Position numbers and translations under genes: made by a program. A stretch of DNA of 64,000 bases from positions 1,674,001-1,738,000 of the forward strand of contig NC_063012.1 in the NCBI RefSeq assembly GCF_020509005.1, written 5' to 3'. The DNA is from Fulvia fulva. Taxonomy: Eukaryota > Ascomycota > Dothideomycetes > Mycosphaerellales > Mycosphaerellaceae. Shown here in pieces: positions 41,201-53,449 of the stretch. How positions within the stretch are numbered: position 1 is the first letter of the stretch; every line of letters starts with the position of its first letter. The notes beneath the pieces were generated by a model that made no database searches, had not been told where the DNA came from, and worked only from the letters and a program-made list of their open reading frames with translations.

Positions 41201-43859
41201 CTAGCCCTTGAGATTGAAGGAGAATTCGCTGGCATTGGCGCTGGTGACGTGAGACGTCTGCCGATGCGGGCCAGGGCTTCTAGCAGGCATTGAGCTTCCA
41301 ACAGCACTGTGCGCGCCGCGACTGACTGGACGGTGGAAGTATTCCGCATTCTTGCTGCCACCCCTCTCGCTCTGAGCATCGTATGCATTGAGCTTCTTGC
41401 GCTCTCTCGAGTGCGAAGCGTCCCACTCTTTGCCTCCAATGTTATTGGAGACAGGTGGCGCTTGCCTGAAGCGCCGTCCAGAAGATGTGCCTGGAAGAGA
41501 TCCCTCCTCATCCACAAGGACAATCATCCAAACGCCCACAGCGCCAGAATGGCCTAGAAGGGGTGTGCAGTGGATCCAGCGTGGCCGGCCTTCGCCTTCA
41601 CCATCTTCGTCCGGACGGGTAAGCCACCTAATCTTAGCTGTGACACCGCGTCCTTCTGCTAGCGCAGCTCCCAGGTCTGCACGGACGCGGCTACTACCGC
41701 CAATGCGGTTCAAGAATGGCGACTGGAGTATACCGGGAACTCTAAGCGAAGGAGAAGTGAACAGGATGCGCAGAGATGGCGCCGGTCGGATCAGCAAGTA
41801 CTGTGCAAATAGTCAGTAGCCGAATGTTTAGAGCATGGAAGAGAGTACTCACGTGCTGATAGACGCCCTCCAATTTCCCATTAATCTTCTCCTGCACACC
41901 CGACGCAGCGTCCGATAGGGACCTGTGCGTCTTGTCCATGATGTCTTGGGTAGGGTCTTTGAGGAGTAGTCGCGGTCGTCCAGAGTGTAGACTTTCCCGG
42001 TCACTGTCGTCCACATACTCCTTGTGCATGCGTCCGCCGTACTTGCGGACGGTGTCCAGCTCTGCGCCGTTGAACATCTCACTGAGCTCCTGGAACTCAT
42101 CTTTGTGGCTCGCGTCGGCTTCCTCTTCAGTCTGGTCCTGTGCCTCCTGCTCTTTCTCGAGTAGTCTGATCAACCCTTCCATTTCACTGCAGTCTTTGAT
42201 TAAACCAGACACATCAACCTGGGCACCGATGAAGTATCTTATGTTTCCACGGCTGTCCATGAGCGGCGCGGTCATCAGGAGGTTCATGAACGGACTGCCA
42301 TCACGCCGGTAGTTCACAAACACTTCCGTGTGCTCTTTACCCTGAGTGCATGCAATCGCCAGACGCCGAACAGAGTGTGGGCTTGATCGTGGACCTTGCA
42401 AGAAACGGCAATTTCGGCCAATGATGTAGTTCATGCCATACTGTGTCGTTCTAGTGAATTCTTCGGAGGCAAAGACGATGGGATTGTCGGTCCTGCTAGG
42501 ATCAGTCAGGCAGAAGACCTCCGCAAGACCCTCACTAGCTTCTCGCAGATGTGGAGCAAGAGTGCCAGTAATACGTCGCTGAATGCTAACGCTGACGACC
42601 TGGATCCAAATATGCGCAACGTATGCCGGGAGATCCTCCTGCACCAAGACATCGAACGCACGGTTTGCCTTCTCTTCCAGAACGTTGTTGTTGGTTGGTT
42701 TTGCAACTTCGTCAGTGAATCCTTGACCCTTGATGGGCTCTAGAGCTTCCGCAATCGCGTTTGCATAGTTAATCGCCCGCAGAGCCTTCAAGGCGTCCAA
42801 ATAGTAGATCAGGATCGGAATACTCTTGGGGCGGTGCGAGTTGAGGAAACCAGTGAACTTCAACAACAACTTCGGGTCTTCGAAGATGGTCCTCAAATGC
42901 TCAGCGCTGAATAGTTGCTCAGATCGTTGCTCGAGCGCATACATGCCAGTCGCGTGATCGTCCGAAGCGGGACCGACAAGGTCCCAGGATCGTGGGTCGT
43001 CTTCGAGTACAGGCTCCAGGTATTGAGCGTCACTGTTATCTGGACCTTTGGTTTGCAAAGGTGGCAGAGTATGGATTGACGTGGCAGACGTTTCCTGCGA
43101 AAAGACTGATCCAGCACTGCTCCTGGCGCCAGGTTCATAGTTGTACTCGTCCGCTGTCTCCGGTGACGGCGGAGTGTCTGACTGGTGTGAGTCTCGTGGT
43201 ATGGGCGACTTCGATCTCGACGGCGGCATTGGATCGTGAGTTTGTTGCGGAGCTAAGCGCTGCTTGCCGCCAGTACTGCTAAGAGTTCATCAGCCTGGTT
43301 GATTTCTCGATAGGCGCTAATCTTATTTAAATGACGCGCAGCCATACCTTGTCCTGGTAGGGATGTGGATCCCACGTTTTGAGTATTCTCCAGGAGTTCC
43401 GGGCCCAACGACTGGCTGACCAGTGCCATCGTCCATGCCAGAGAAGTCGGGTGTGTCTGGAGGCACCTCTGTGTCCGGACTGTGAACAAGCTTAGTACGC
43501 TGAAACGTGCCGTTGGAAGAAGTGACTGCTCACCGTGCATTGTACTTCCTTTGGAAGTCTTCGCTCTCATACTCGTTCATGGCATCGCGGGAGGGTGTAG
43601 TGGGAACGTGAATAGCAGTGTAGACGCTGTTGACCTTGCTGCGGTTGTGGCTCTGGTCTCGGCTGCCCGGTGCGCTATTCTGCGATGCTCGGGGCGAGGA
43701 GGTGGCATTCTCCTTGTCCATTGCACGCAGCTCGCGACGTCCGTTGGCGGACTGGTGAGGGTACTGTCGTCCATACTCGTAAGCCGAACTGAAGGCCTTC
43801 AGGCGCAATTCTTTGCCCATTACACGCATTGGCGGAAGTGCAGTAGCGCTGATCGACAT
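41201..43859 (-). CDS. RGS-LOV blue-light photoreceptor (BcLOV4-type)
   Basis: Exons 43859-43534, 43479-43348, 43275-41853 and 41800-41201 (introns 54, 72 and 52 nt) encode 826 residues. Residues 1-220 are disordered. An RGS-like helical domain occupies roughly 225-365 (SEQLFSAEHLRTIFEDPKLL, FTGFLNSHRPKSIPILIYYL). The LOV domain follows (~395-510), with the flavin-adduct Cys442 in IIGRNCRFLQGP, then VFVNYRRDGSPFMNLL and YFIGAQVDVSGLI. After it comes a charged linker and a conserved C-terminal module (YLLIRPAPSLRILFTSPSLR, FLNRIGGSSRVR). This RGS-LOV-tail order is that of Botrytis BcLOV4, which moves to the plasma membrane in blue light. FMN binding and photochemistry are expected since the Cys is intact; G-protein regulation is inference. 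Confidence 0.88.
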
Positions 43860-45597
43860 GCAGTTACAGAGTAAAGATTAATGAAGAGGATGAAAGCCAG
43901 CAAGGGGAAGAAATGCAGTCTCATGCGTGAACAAGCGATGCGCGATGGACGCCGAGCTGTACAGGCAGAGCTGATCGCGCGGAAGCCTATTCGCGATGGC
44001 CTGTCTGGGTGTAATGACGCTGCGAAGCAGCTCTGTGACGGCAAGCGCAGGCGGGCGGTCCCAACCGACGGCGTAATATGTTGCCAGCGCTCGAGTGCAC
44101 GCTCTGTGTAGGGTATAGGCAATTATCGCCATGTAATATCGTTTGCGCGGGTGATAGTGGGCAGGAGTACAGTGGATGGCCACTACTTACCAGGCGATAC
44201 ACTGGAGCCATATCCGAGTCAGACTCGCGACGCAAACCGCGTTTCAAGGATGTTCGTTGCACGACCCTTTCGAATCCTGACACCGCGATCCCAATGGCAG
44301 AGTCGCGCTTCGAGGAGCCGCTGCTCTGTCTCGACATCGAGTTCGTTGAGTTGGCAGCCAGAATCAAAGGCTGCGGGAGCACCTGCGACGACACTGAGGC
44401 GCGCGACGGCATTCAGACATGGGGCAGCTTGGCGGCGGTCATGCGGTGCGGAGCGTGGTGGTGGGAGAGGTCGAAGAGGGAGGAGAGGCGTCTGTCGACC
44501 AGCAGGTGTCGAGTCTGACTGAAAGTTTCGCGCGCGAGCTGCTGCAGCGCTGTATATACCACCAGCACTGCACCTCGTTGCACCGTCGACGCCGACAACT
44601 CTCTCCCTGGCTCTGCAGTCCATCCTGCGCCATAGTGCACCTGCCATGCATCTCGCATGCATGAGCCAAACCCACATCCGAGCAGTCAACGAAGAGACTC
44701 TGCGCGAACATGCACTATCCCGCGTCAAACGTGTCTAGGAAATGCAATGACACCGCCAGCCAACCGCATGGCGTACCGCATGCTGCCTGAAGGATCCGAG
44801 GCTTCTCACCTTTTTGGTTTGAGCACGCTCAGTGGCTTAACTCGATGCTGCGCCGTTTCTCGCACGCTGCAGCTTCAACGGGCGTATTTATTATCGTCCA
44901 ACGACTCGCTGCATCGCGGGTAAATGCTTCGACTGCAGAGACATCTGGACTTACTGGATCGCATCCATACCACATAGCCAACATACAAAGCTGCTGCTCT
45001 TGGGGAGGGTTGCAGTCGTGGTCTCCCTGCATTGGAGTTTCAGCTTCATGATGGCAAGTGCCGAACCTAAGGCCGCGAGATGCATCGGTGATCTCTTGTG
45101 CTCGTGAACCCTGCTTCGGAAGCAGATCCATCTTGCGCTCGAGCACCAGTTCAGACGCTTAACACGGCGCAACCTACGCGCAACCTTGCCTGGCATACGA
45201 CGACAAATCGCGTGCGGAGATGGAGCTTCGACATCTACTTGTGAGAGGCTGCTATGTGTTGTTGTGTCACCATTGCGACCTTTGCTGACTAGGAGCATGA
45301 TATGTAGCACAGTACAGTCGGATGCAGGCACAGCCCAGGAAACAGATCGCAGATCGGTCTAGCTCTCCGGGTACCTGAATCAGCGCAGTGATCTGTGCCT
45401 TATGCGTGTGAAGGTCAGCTTTAGCTCGCGGTGGCGGAGGTTCGCTTGCATAAGCCTCTCATCACAAGGGCTGCACGGTCTACAGTTTAGCATTCCGCAT
45501 TCAGACTGCGACTGCACCGCAGGCCCGAGGTGTCAACTGTCAACCGATCACATAGTTGGTTGTCGAGTCCGCAATCCTGGTCGTACTGGTGACCACG
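43860..45597. other. Intergenic 1.7 kb
   Basis: Holds the promoter of the RGS-LOV gene. Overlapping open frames on both strands around 43900-44730 are GC-rich shadows with no domain. No repeat or RNA gene noticed before the inverted-repeat element. Confidence 0.35.
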
Positions 45598-45607
45598 GCT
45601 ACAATTC
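45598..45607. repeat. Putative target-site duplication, left copy
   Basis: GCTACAATTC, repeated exactly at 45921-45930 on the far side of the inverted-repeat element. A 10-bp exact match at this spacing is unlikely by chance. Confidence 0.6.
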
Positions 45608-45920
45608 CATAAATTCTTTGGGCAGACCCCATTTTCGACTACGGGCAGACCCAATCTTATGTAATCAATCAAATTCTGAGGACTCAACTTTGTACCTGCC
45701 CGCCCGGCGAGGGCTAATAGCCCTCTGTTTCTCGTAGCCGAAGCAAACCCTGGGAGGGACCCAAGGTAGGAGGGGCCCCCCGAAGGGAGGGAGGATCTCT
45801 TGGGAGGCCCCAGGTGCAGCAGAGGGCTGGGGGGTGGGGATGTGGTTTGATGGACTTTGATTAATTACATCAGCTTGGGTCTGCCCGTAGTCGAAAATGG
45901 GGTCTGCCCATAGACTCGTC
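45608..45920. mobile_element. Short inverted-repeat transposon (MITE), MULE-like
   Basis: A 313-bp element. Its 54-bp inverted repeats (45620-45673 and 45856-45909) agree at 51 of 54 positions, and each contains GGGCAGACCC twice. The 180-bp interior is G-rich on the plus strand with no reading frame. The 10-bp direct repeats outside fit the 9-11 bp duplications of Mutator-like elements, although 11-12 less well-paired bases separate them from the clean inverted repeats. No transposase is present, so it must be mobilised in trans. It lies in intergenic DNA 190 bp from the end of the cystinosin gene. Confidence 0.75.
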
Positions 45921-45930
45921 GCTACAATTC
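45921..45930. repeat. Putative target-site duplication, right copy
   Basis: GCTACAATTC, identical to 45598-45607. Confidence 0.6.
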
Positions 45931-46111
45931 TCGATAACCGATCCGCATGCCTGTGGGAACTGCACTTCGCAGGGCCCAAGCGACAAGCACCAGGCTGCAA
46001 GAGCTCCGCTCAATTCGGGGTTGCCTCCAAACGACGACAGGGGCATTATCGCGCGTTCGCAAGCTATCGAATGATGTGTTTGCAAAATACGATGGTCCTG
46101 GCTATCACTCA

Positions 46112-47167
46112 TTAACTCTCCCGGTCTGGCAATAAAGGTTCTTGCCCTGCTCGATCGCCGGCAATCGCGATATGCTTGTCGAGTTCGTCTTCTTCCACCG
46201 GTCCGAACAGCACAAAATGCTGCAGAATAAAGATTACGTCGAAGGCCAAGGAAATGTTTGCGAGCCCGAACTTGAGAGGGTTTCCGGTCAGGCCAGACCA
46301 ATCGTTCTGCAAGCTGCTGTCGACGACAAGTTGAAGGAGGCTTCCAACACCTCCGGTAAAATCAAGCAGCTGCTGAGCAATTGACCACCCAATAGTAGAT
46401 CTCCGCCGGAAGTTCGAGGTCACCTGCGGTATGTACTTGAATATCGTCATCACAAGCTTGATGTACTCCGTGCAATAGACCTGCATGCAGTCAGTATAGC
46501 TCTCTTGGTCGTGCAGCAGCTGTTTGTCGAACTGCGTGCGTCGTCTTGATTCGAACACAAACGCCGAGGACTGCAATTCATCGTCCGCGACTTCGGGCAA
46601 GGGTCATGGACACTTACCACGTCGATCCACGCCCACCCTCTGCCATCCGCCGGATGGCCCTTGACAGACACAATAAGTGTAGCGATCGCAAGTGCTGAAA
46701 CACTACCAGATATCAGACCTAGTGTGACCTTGCTGGCGTGTCTCTGAACGCCTGGAATTTGTTCCCAGCCCCACAGTCGTGGCCAGAACTGTGAGTAAGT
46801 CACGATGCTCATCGTAAAGCCTAGAGCACCAAAGGCCAAATCATTGATGCGGTTCGTGGGCTCTGGTGACCTTGGGTGACGAGCCGCATATTGATCGTGA
46901 ATAGACTGCGAAAAAAGAAAGACGGCTGTGCTAAAGGTGTAGCATCCAAAGCCGAAGACATTTAGTAGTGGAAAGTCTGGCATGAGCCCTTGGGTCGTTC
47001 GTCTTTTCATGTTCAGCATCGCTTGAGGGAAGAAGGATGTCGTCCATGCCAAGAAGTACAGCCAGCCGAGCAACCTGTAGGATGTATCAGCATTTGCGCC
47101 GTGTCAGTACGCACGGATTCGAGTACCAAGAGGCGATAATGGCGAAGTGCCTAGCATCTGAAAACAT
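46112..47167 (-). CDS. Cystinosin/Ers1-type lysosomal transporter (PQ-loop)
   Basis: Exons 47167-47127, 47074-46618 and 46480-46112 encode 288 residues. Both PQ-loop signatures are present: [20 protein letters not shown] with TTQGLMPDF, and [20 protein letters not shown] with [17 protein letters not shown]. This is the seven-helix cystinosin fold, which exports cystine with protons from the vacuole. The 41-nt first exon ([14 protein letters not shown]) was found from an in-phase donor and acceptor. Intron 2 is 137 nt; an inner acceptor at 46571 would give a 47-nt intron and insert 30 residues in frame, but the longer intron matches the uninterrupted helix in relatives. The tail ends in [14 protein letters not shown] and acidic/Leu residues ([10 protein letters not shown]), possibly a sorting signal. 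Confidence 0.87.
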
Positions 47168-47759
47168 TGCAGTGGATGGGCAAGATAGGCACGATGCTTA
47201 TCGCGCAGTCTGAGCCATGCTCTTACTTCAAAGAGGGATGCTGCTGTACAGCTGGAAGTGTCTGAAGGAAGCGTTGAGATTGCAGGCTAGACAACACATG
47301 ATCAACATATGGTGCATTCGTTCTGGTCATGTCTTTCCGCCGCGTTATCACGCGAACAGACCGCAGCACGCGAGATTGTTAGCGCGGTCTCGTGGTGCCT
47401 TAATCCAATCGGAACCGGGCCGGCGAGAGCGGGCCAGCACCTCAACTTCAGGACGTGGAGGACAGGCACGCGGAGTGCTGTCGCTAGGAAGGAACGCGTG
47501 GGAAGACATCGCCAGCGTGAAAGCAGAGTGCAAGACATACCACACGATCGAGCGACACGACACGACACGACGACGACTCACGGCAGAACAGCGACTCCTG
47601 ACTGCGCACTCACAAGACATGCGTGACGGGGGCAGCAAGCTGTGGCCCTGAGACGAGCAATCTACGTCTGCATGGCAAGCATCAGCAGCGCGACCGCGAC
47701 CTCATCTTAGCCCTCCCATTCACCAGAGTCTGCGCAACAAGCTTCAGGCGGCACGCGGA
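47168..47759. promoter_or_regulatory. Divergent promoter region, cystinosin gene and NTO1
   Basis: About 590 bases between two divergent starts. Contains a short run of CGACACGACACGACACGACG-like repeats near 47550. No gene seen. Confidence 0.4.
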
Positions 47760-50700
47760 ATGGCGGCCCCAGAACTGTCCCCGCGACGCGCACAGCGAAC
47801 ACCCGCTCGACAACACCGTGCACTTGCCTCCATCGAGCTGGCCACCGAGCCAGCCAACCCCAACAAACGGCGCAAGTTCCTGCCTGGCGGACCTGGAGGC
47901 GGCGGCAGATACATCGACGAACACGGCCACGAGCTCAGCAGGGAGCAGGTGGAGGCGGAGGGTCTGCGTACCCTCCCCAGATCGCGACCCAGGCGTGAGA
48001 CGTCGCACGTGGACAGATCGCTGCGCGTGGCAGTAACCGAGACGCCGCTTGTCACACGCTCAGCAGTCCGTCCCAGTTCAAGCATGACAACGAGACCACG
48101 CCGAGAGCGCGAACGCCCTGAGCGATACCAACCCCAGCCCGCAACACCCCGCCCACGATATAGCAGCGCGGCAGCGGCGGCAGCTGCGAGTCAGGCAAGC
48201 GATGGATACAAGCCGAGGGAGGAGCGTAGCTGGGAAGAGTTCCACCCTGACTTAGGTCTGGATGCAGGCTTGTTACTGTACACCGCAGACGAGGTGGATG
48301 GCAGAATAAGCCGTTACGATCCGAAGCTCCAGACGCTCAACATACGCGGGTTCGATGGCGAGCCGCTGGCAAATGGGGACATTGAGATGAAAGATGCTCC
48401 CGAGGAGGTTGAGGAACTGTCGTTTGGCTCGTCTTCCCTGTCACCACTGAAGCGCAAACCAGGCAGGCCGCCTAGGAGGCCAGAGGCGATGCTGAACGGA
48501 TTGGGATCTCCACCCGCCCCTAGAATCATGCCTCTCCCGACACATAATCCTAAAGAGAGGTTGAACCTCCCCAAGCCATCCTTCCGACACTACAACCATT
48601 TCCTGCAGTACGAGGAAGATCAGAAGGAGAATAAGGTCAACTACGTAGATCGTACCATGGCGCACGTGGGTTACCAGGAGACGGATCGCTATGAGCTACT
48701 TCCCGCAGCTTTGATTCGCCTGTCTGAGGGACAGCAGGCCGAAGACGAGGCAGAAGTGGGCCTGAGGCTGGAAAGTGATGGCCCTCTGCCAAGTGGACAA
48801 GCGGGTGTGATTATCAGTAAGGTCGAATACGACATGGACGAGCAAGATGTGGCATGGCTCGATGACATCAATCAGCAACGCAAAGCGGAACTACAAGTCG
48901 ATGCGATCAAACCTGCGATCTTCGAGATCACCATGACTCAAATCGAGAAGGAGTACCATGCATTGGAAAAGCGCATACCGAAACCGCAGCCAAGACACGC
49001 TCAGACGCATAGGCCGCGTTCGAGCTCTCAAGCAGCTGTCAATGGCGATCCAAATCCGCCGGGAGAGGAGCCCGATAGTAAGTGTTCGATCTGCGACGAC
49101 GGAGACTGTGAGAATGCCAACGCCATCATCTTTTGTGACGGATGCGACTTAGCGGTTCATCAGGAGTGCTACGGTGTGCCCTTCATTCCAGAGGGACAGT
49201 GGTTTTGTCGAAAATGCAAAGAGATTGGCCGCGGAACACCAACGTGTATCTTTTGCCCAAACGTGGATGGTGCATTCAAACAGACCAGTACGCTAAGGTG
49301 GAGCCACCTACTGTGTGCCATCTGGATCCCGGAAGTCTCGATCGCCAACACCACATTCATGGAGCCGATCCAGGATGTCGACAAAGTGCCAAAGAGCAGA
49401 TGGAGATTGACGTGTTACATCTGCAACCAGAAAATGGGAGCTTGCATACAGTGCGGGAACAAAAACTGCTACCAAGCGTTTCATGTGACATGTGCGCGCC
49501 GCGCGAAGCTTTTCCTCAAAATGAAGTCGCAGAACCAGCAAGGCATCGATACTACCGCACTAAAGGCATTCTGTGACCGACACGTCTCTCAAGACTGGCG
49601 GAGAGCACATGACACCGAAAATGCGACCATCGAAGCCAAACGATGGTACAAGCACGCTTTCAAGGACCGGAAGTGGGCTGACAGCCAAAGTGCAGCTCAA
49701 GAGCTTGGTGCACCACCACCGCCGGATGGTGGCCTGGGTGGCGACAGTGTGGATGATACTATCGCTGTCACTCCTGGAGCTGGCAGACGAAAAAAGCAGC
49801 CACAAAAGTCAAGCTGGAGATTGGCTTCAGGCGCTCCAGTCGTCCCAGCTGTCGTCTTCAACGCAGTAGAAGCAAGTCTTGCACGGTTCACCATCCGTAA
49901 GCGGAAGGAGTTCGTTGAGAGGGCCTGTAGATACTGGACGCTGAAGAGAGAAGCTCGCAGAGGTGCTGCTCTGCTGAAACGCCTGCAGCTGCAGTTGGAA
50001 AGCTTTTCTAGCATGGAAGTCACCCGCCGTAACTTCGCAGGCATGGGCGCTGCTGGGCTACCACGACTGAAGCGACGTATCTCGTTTGCCAAGATACTGC
50101 AGAAAGATATGGGTTTCTTGAAGAATCTGACTGCCGACATCAGACAGCGGGAAGAATTACGCCTGAGGGAGATTGAGCTTCTGAAAGAGCTTGTTGATAC
50201 AGTTTACTTCCCCATACCGCCGCTACTGTGGCCCATTCTGCGGCGCGCCCAAAAGTACGTATCTCATATCACAAATCGAACGAGCAAACACTGACCGTAT
50301 AACAGGCTTGATGAGAAGACTCGCGTATTTCGCGCCGGCTTCGAGATCCTGGAACAGCGGCTTCACGAACGATACTATACCTCGGTCGCGGACTTTTCGC
50401 AAGACTTCTCCCGCGTCGTTGGTCAGGCGCTTGCCTCCCGGGACAAGGTTGACTTGACTTCGGACGCAGGCATCGATAACATCCATGCCCAGCTTCTTGA
50501 GAACAAGCCTGGCACCGCTGAGCACATGGCTCTCACGCAAGAGCAGAAGGACTTGAAGCGCGTAGCTAAGCGAGTGCTCAAGCCAGTCAGAGAGCTTCTT
50601 GAAGAGGCCACTCGTAAAGAAGCTCAATTACGAGGGCTTGAGTTGGAAGAAGAGCTTCGCAAGCTGGACTCGATGGGCATCTTCGCATCCGCCACCAGGG

Positions 50701-51356
50701 AGGATGGCGAAGAAGAGATCGATTCAGCCAACCGACGTCGGACAGCTTCGGACGCCTCGGCAGTTGCAGGTGCGTCTCACGACATTCACGACACGGGAAT
50801 GATCGATGCTGACGAACCAACCGACGATGCAGCCATCCACTTGAATGTGGCAGGCAACGACGCCACGACACCAGTCCCCGAAGCCAAGACCGCGCCTGCC
50901 AGCAAGGCTGCGAGCTACGCTTCCTCAATACCAGAGCACCAATCGAAGACGCGCAGCGACAGACCAGCTGAGCCACTCTCACCGCCAATCTCGCGGTCAT
51001 CCTCCGCGCCTAATGGCCCAGATGGCTCTACCAGTGGCGACGACAGCAACGTCCTCTCCGAATCCCACGACGTCTTCGCCCAAGGCGGTGTGCCGTGGTA
51101 CCTCGAGCCCTTCGATCCGCTCGGCACAACAATCCACGAGGAACGCTACACTGGTCGCGCAGTGCTGCGTGACATGTCTGAGGAACTCTCCGACATGGAC
51201 GAGGACACGCTTACGGAGCTTGCCCCTGTCGGTGTCGAGGACACTCCGAATGGCACTGGCAGTACCAACGGCACTGGGCCGACGCCAGCGCGGGCTGACG
51301 CTATCAAGAAGGCGAACAAGAAGAAGAGAGGTCGTAGACAGCACTGGTCTCGGTAG
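47760..51356 (+). CDS. NTO1: PHD-finger protein Nto1 (BRPF/Jade family, NuA3 complex)
   Basis: Exons 47760-50254 and 50306-51356 (51-nt intron) encode 1181 residues. Residues ~380-400 carry the EPL/BRPF-type segment before the first PHD finger (CSICDDGDCENANAIIFCDG, HQECYGVPFIPEGQWFCRKC, ~441-490). The Zn knuckle and extended PHD follow (CIFCPNVDGAFKQT, HLLCAIWIPEV, CYICNQKMGACIQCGNKNCY, HVTCARRAKLF). This PHD-knuckle-ePHD block defines BRPF/Jade/Nto1 proteins, which target the MYST acetyltransferase of NuA3 to chromatin. A helical region (~760-960) probably binds partner subunits; the last 200 residues are disordered and end in a basic KKRGRRQHWSR. No bromodomain is seen, as in yeast Nto1. 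Confidence 0.92.
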
Positions 51357-51891
51357 GGTGATGATGAGTTCTGGTGCCAGCATTGTAGTAGTATTTTGGC
51401 GTTGGCGGTGTGATGACTTGTGATGATGGCGCACGGAAAGAGCGGATAGATGTATTGAGCGCTTTGATTATGGGGCATATTAACCTTGCCATAAGGCTTC
51501 GACTCGTGACGGAGAGTTAGTTATTGGGTTCACAGCACGTTAGATAACACAAGTTTTGTAATGGGACTAGAACCTCAAATGACCAGTGTGCCTTTCAACG
51601 TTTGTTATCTCAGATATCAGGGCGTGGTTGCCACTCTTCCAGTTTGACCATACACCTATGTACAGTACAACTCTGCCGCATTATGCCATTACTACACATC
51701 CACAGATCGCAGAGTCAACACAAGTCAACACAAATTCGCTCTCTCGTAAATCTTGGTTCTCATGCCCCCAATCCGTTCCGTTCGGTGTCGTGACCGCTCT
51801 AAACGCCCATCAAAAAATGCTCGCTGTAAATCACAGTCGTGGTAGTAAAATTTCGACACAATTGTTGTTTCTTGCAGTGACCTTGACTTCA
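51357..51891. other. Convergent intergenic region
   Basis: About 535 bases between the 3' ends of NTO1 and the PPxY membrane protein. AT-richer than its surroundings; no gene or repeat seen. Confidence 0.4.
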
Positions 51892-53449
51892 TCACCCTTC
51901 CCGGACTGTTTCCGGAAACACTGGCTGTCTCGGCTCGATGGGAGTCGCTTCAGCGATTCTAATGCTGGGTAAGCGGCCTATTTCAGGTAGGAGAGGCGCG
52001 CCGTTGTTGGATGTTCGTCTTTCTTCATATTCAGGCCTGCCTGATGTGGTGGTGGCAGATACTGAGTGTAATTGTGTTTGCGGCGAACGCTCTTGTATAG
52101 GCGAGGTGTAAGGGGGTGCTTCTTCGAAGCCATCGTCGTCGTAGGATGGGGGTTCGACGCTTGGGATTTGTGCTTCGCCAAGGTCGCCGCTGACTCCTGC
52201 TGCGGTCGCTGTTGTGTCGATTGACGGCCGGATGGGTCCGGTGTGGGTTGATGCTCTGCTTCGGCCGCCGCTTGGTGTGTGTGCTGCTGAGCCGTTTCGC
52301 GAGTGGCTGCCATTCAGCGCGACGATTTCGAAATCGCTTCCTGCGCGGCCAAAAGGTGGCATATCGCTCATGTCGACCATTTCGGAGCTGTTGTCGGACA
52401 TTGACATGAGGGAGTCGGATGGCGATTGGTTGCGGTGATGTGTAAAGGAGTGTGAGTCCCGTGTCGGCCAAGGCCTCAGGCTTGCGCCACCGCTCATGCT
52501 CGTTGCAGAATCTAGCAGAGGTCTGCTATCGCTGTTGGCGGAGTCGGATCGAATCCTTGTACCATCATGTCTTGCAACGCCTAATGCAGCATAGCTGACA
52601 CTGCTGACCCTTCTGTCTCGATTTCGGCCTTGGTGTTCTGCGATCATGGCCGTAGCGCCTTGTGTTTCTCTCGCCTGGTTTGCAACAGTGGTTTCCTGCC
52701 GTATGCGCTCGACTTCGGCGAAGTCTCCACGTTGGCGCGCTTCTCTCCGCCGTTGCCGTCGCTCCTCTCTTTCCGCTATTTCTGTCCTTCTCTGCAGGCG
52801 TATCTGGTACAGTGACTCCATCTCGTCCTCTCTCCTTGCTTCTTCTTCGCCCTCATTCTCTGGCATCTCCACCACGACATCGATACCGTCTCTTTCGCCT
52901 TCACGCGCCAGCACGCGCTCATTCTCCCGCACTGACTTGGAGTAAGCAGGCAATGTCATGACCGAGCGCACGCTGGTATGCCTCTCGACGCCATCGCCAG
53001 TCTCGGCAGTCTCGGCCGCTTGCGCTCGTTCAACGTCTGGCAGATCCTGTCTGCTGCCGCGCGCGCTGCGGTTGTCGCTTCGCAGGGGCAGGGTGGGTAC
53101 GTCCGACGCTCGACTGTATGTTCCCTCGGACGATTTGGACGATCGTGGCTTCCAGTTCTGCCATTTCCGTTTCAGGAACTGCGTCGGCACATATTTGGGA
53201 TTCTCGTGCTTCTTCCTGACTTTGCGCAACAGATAGCACGACAGGATCAGGAACAGTATGACTGCAACTATGGTGACCACAATCTGTTCCCTTTGTCAGC
53301 GATGCAATGTCCGTGACTCGCAGCATTATGCTTCAACGCACCACCACCACAATTGGCGATCCACGGCCTCCTCCACTGCCGCCGTCGGTACTCTGCTGCT
53401 GTCGTTTGCCCAACACGTCCCTAGCCACATGACCGTTGGGAAGCAGCAT
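51892..53449 (-). CDS. Single-pass membrane protein with PPxY motif
   Basis: Exons 53449-53342 and 53283-51892, joined over a 58-nt intron (gtgcgt ... ctgac ... cag), give 499 residues. A short luminal N-terminus ([14 protein letters not shown], then a GGSGGGRG linker) precedes one transmembrane helix built across the junction ([20 protein letters not shown]). The cytosolic part starts with a basic stretch ([20 protein letters not shown]), has a highly charged helix (~165-205) and a long Ser-rich disordered region. Near residues 420-440 it contains EPPSYDDD, a PPxY motif, and APPYTSP. Type-III membrane topology plus PPxY recalls yeast Rcr1/Rcr2-type Rsp5 adaptors; this is inference, as the rest shows no similarity I can claim. 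Confidence 0.65.

Noticed and set aside
44219..44728. Minus-strand 169-codon ORF in the RGS-LOV promoter region
   Set aside because: Arg/Ala-rich product of GC-rich DNA; several overlapping ORFs on both strands are of similar quality.
31145..47167. Biosynthetic or mating-type gene cluster
   Set aside because: Neighbouring genes are housekeeping types without shared pathway; no PKS, NRPS, HMG-box or alpha-box gene seen.
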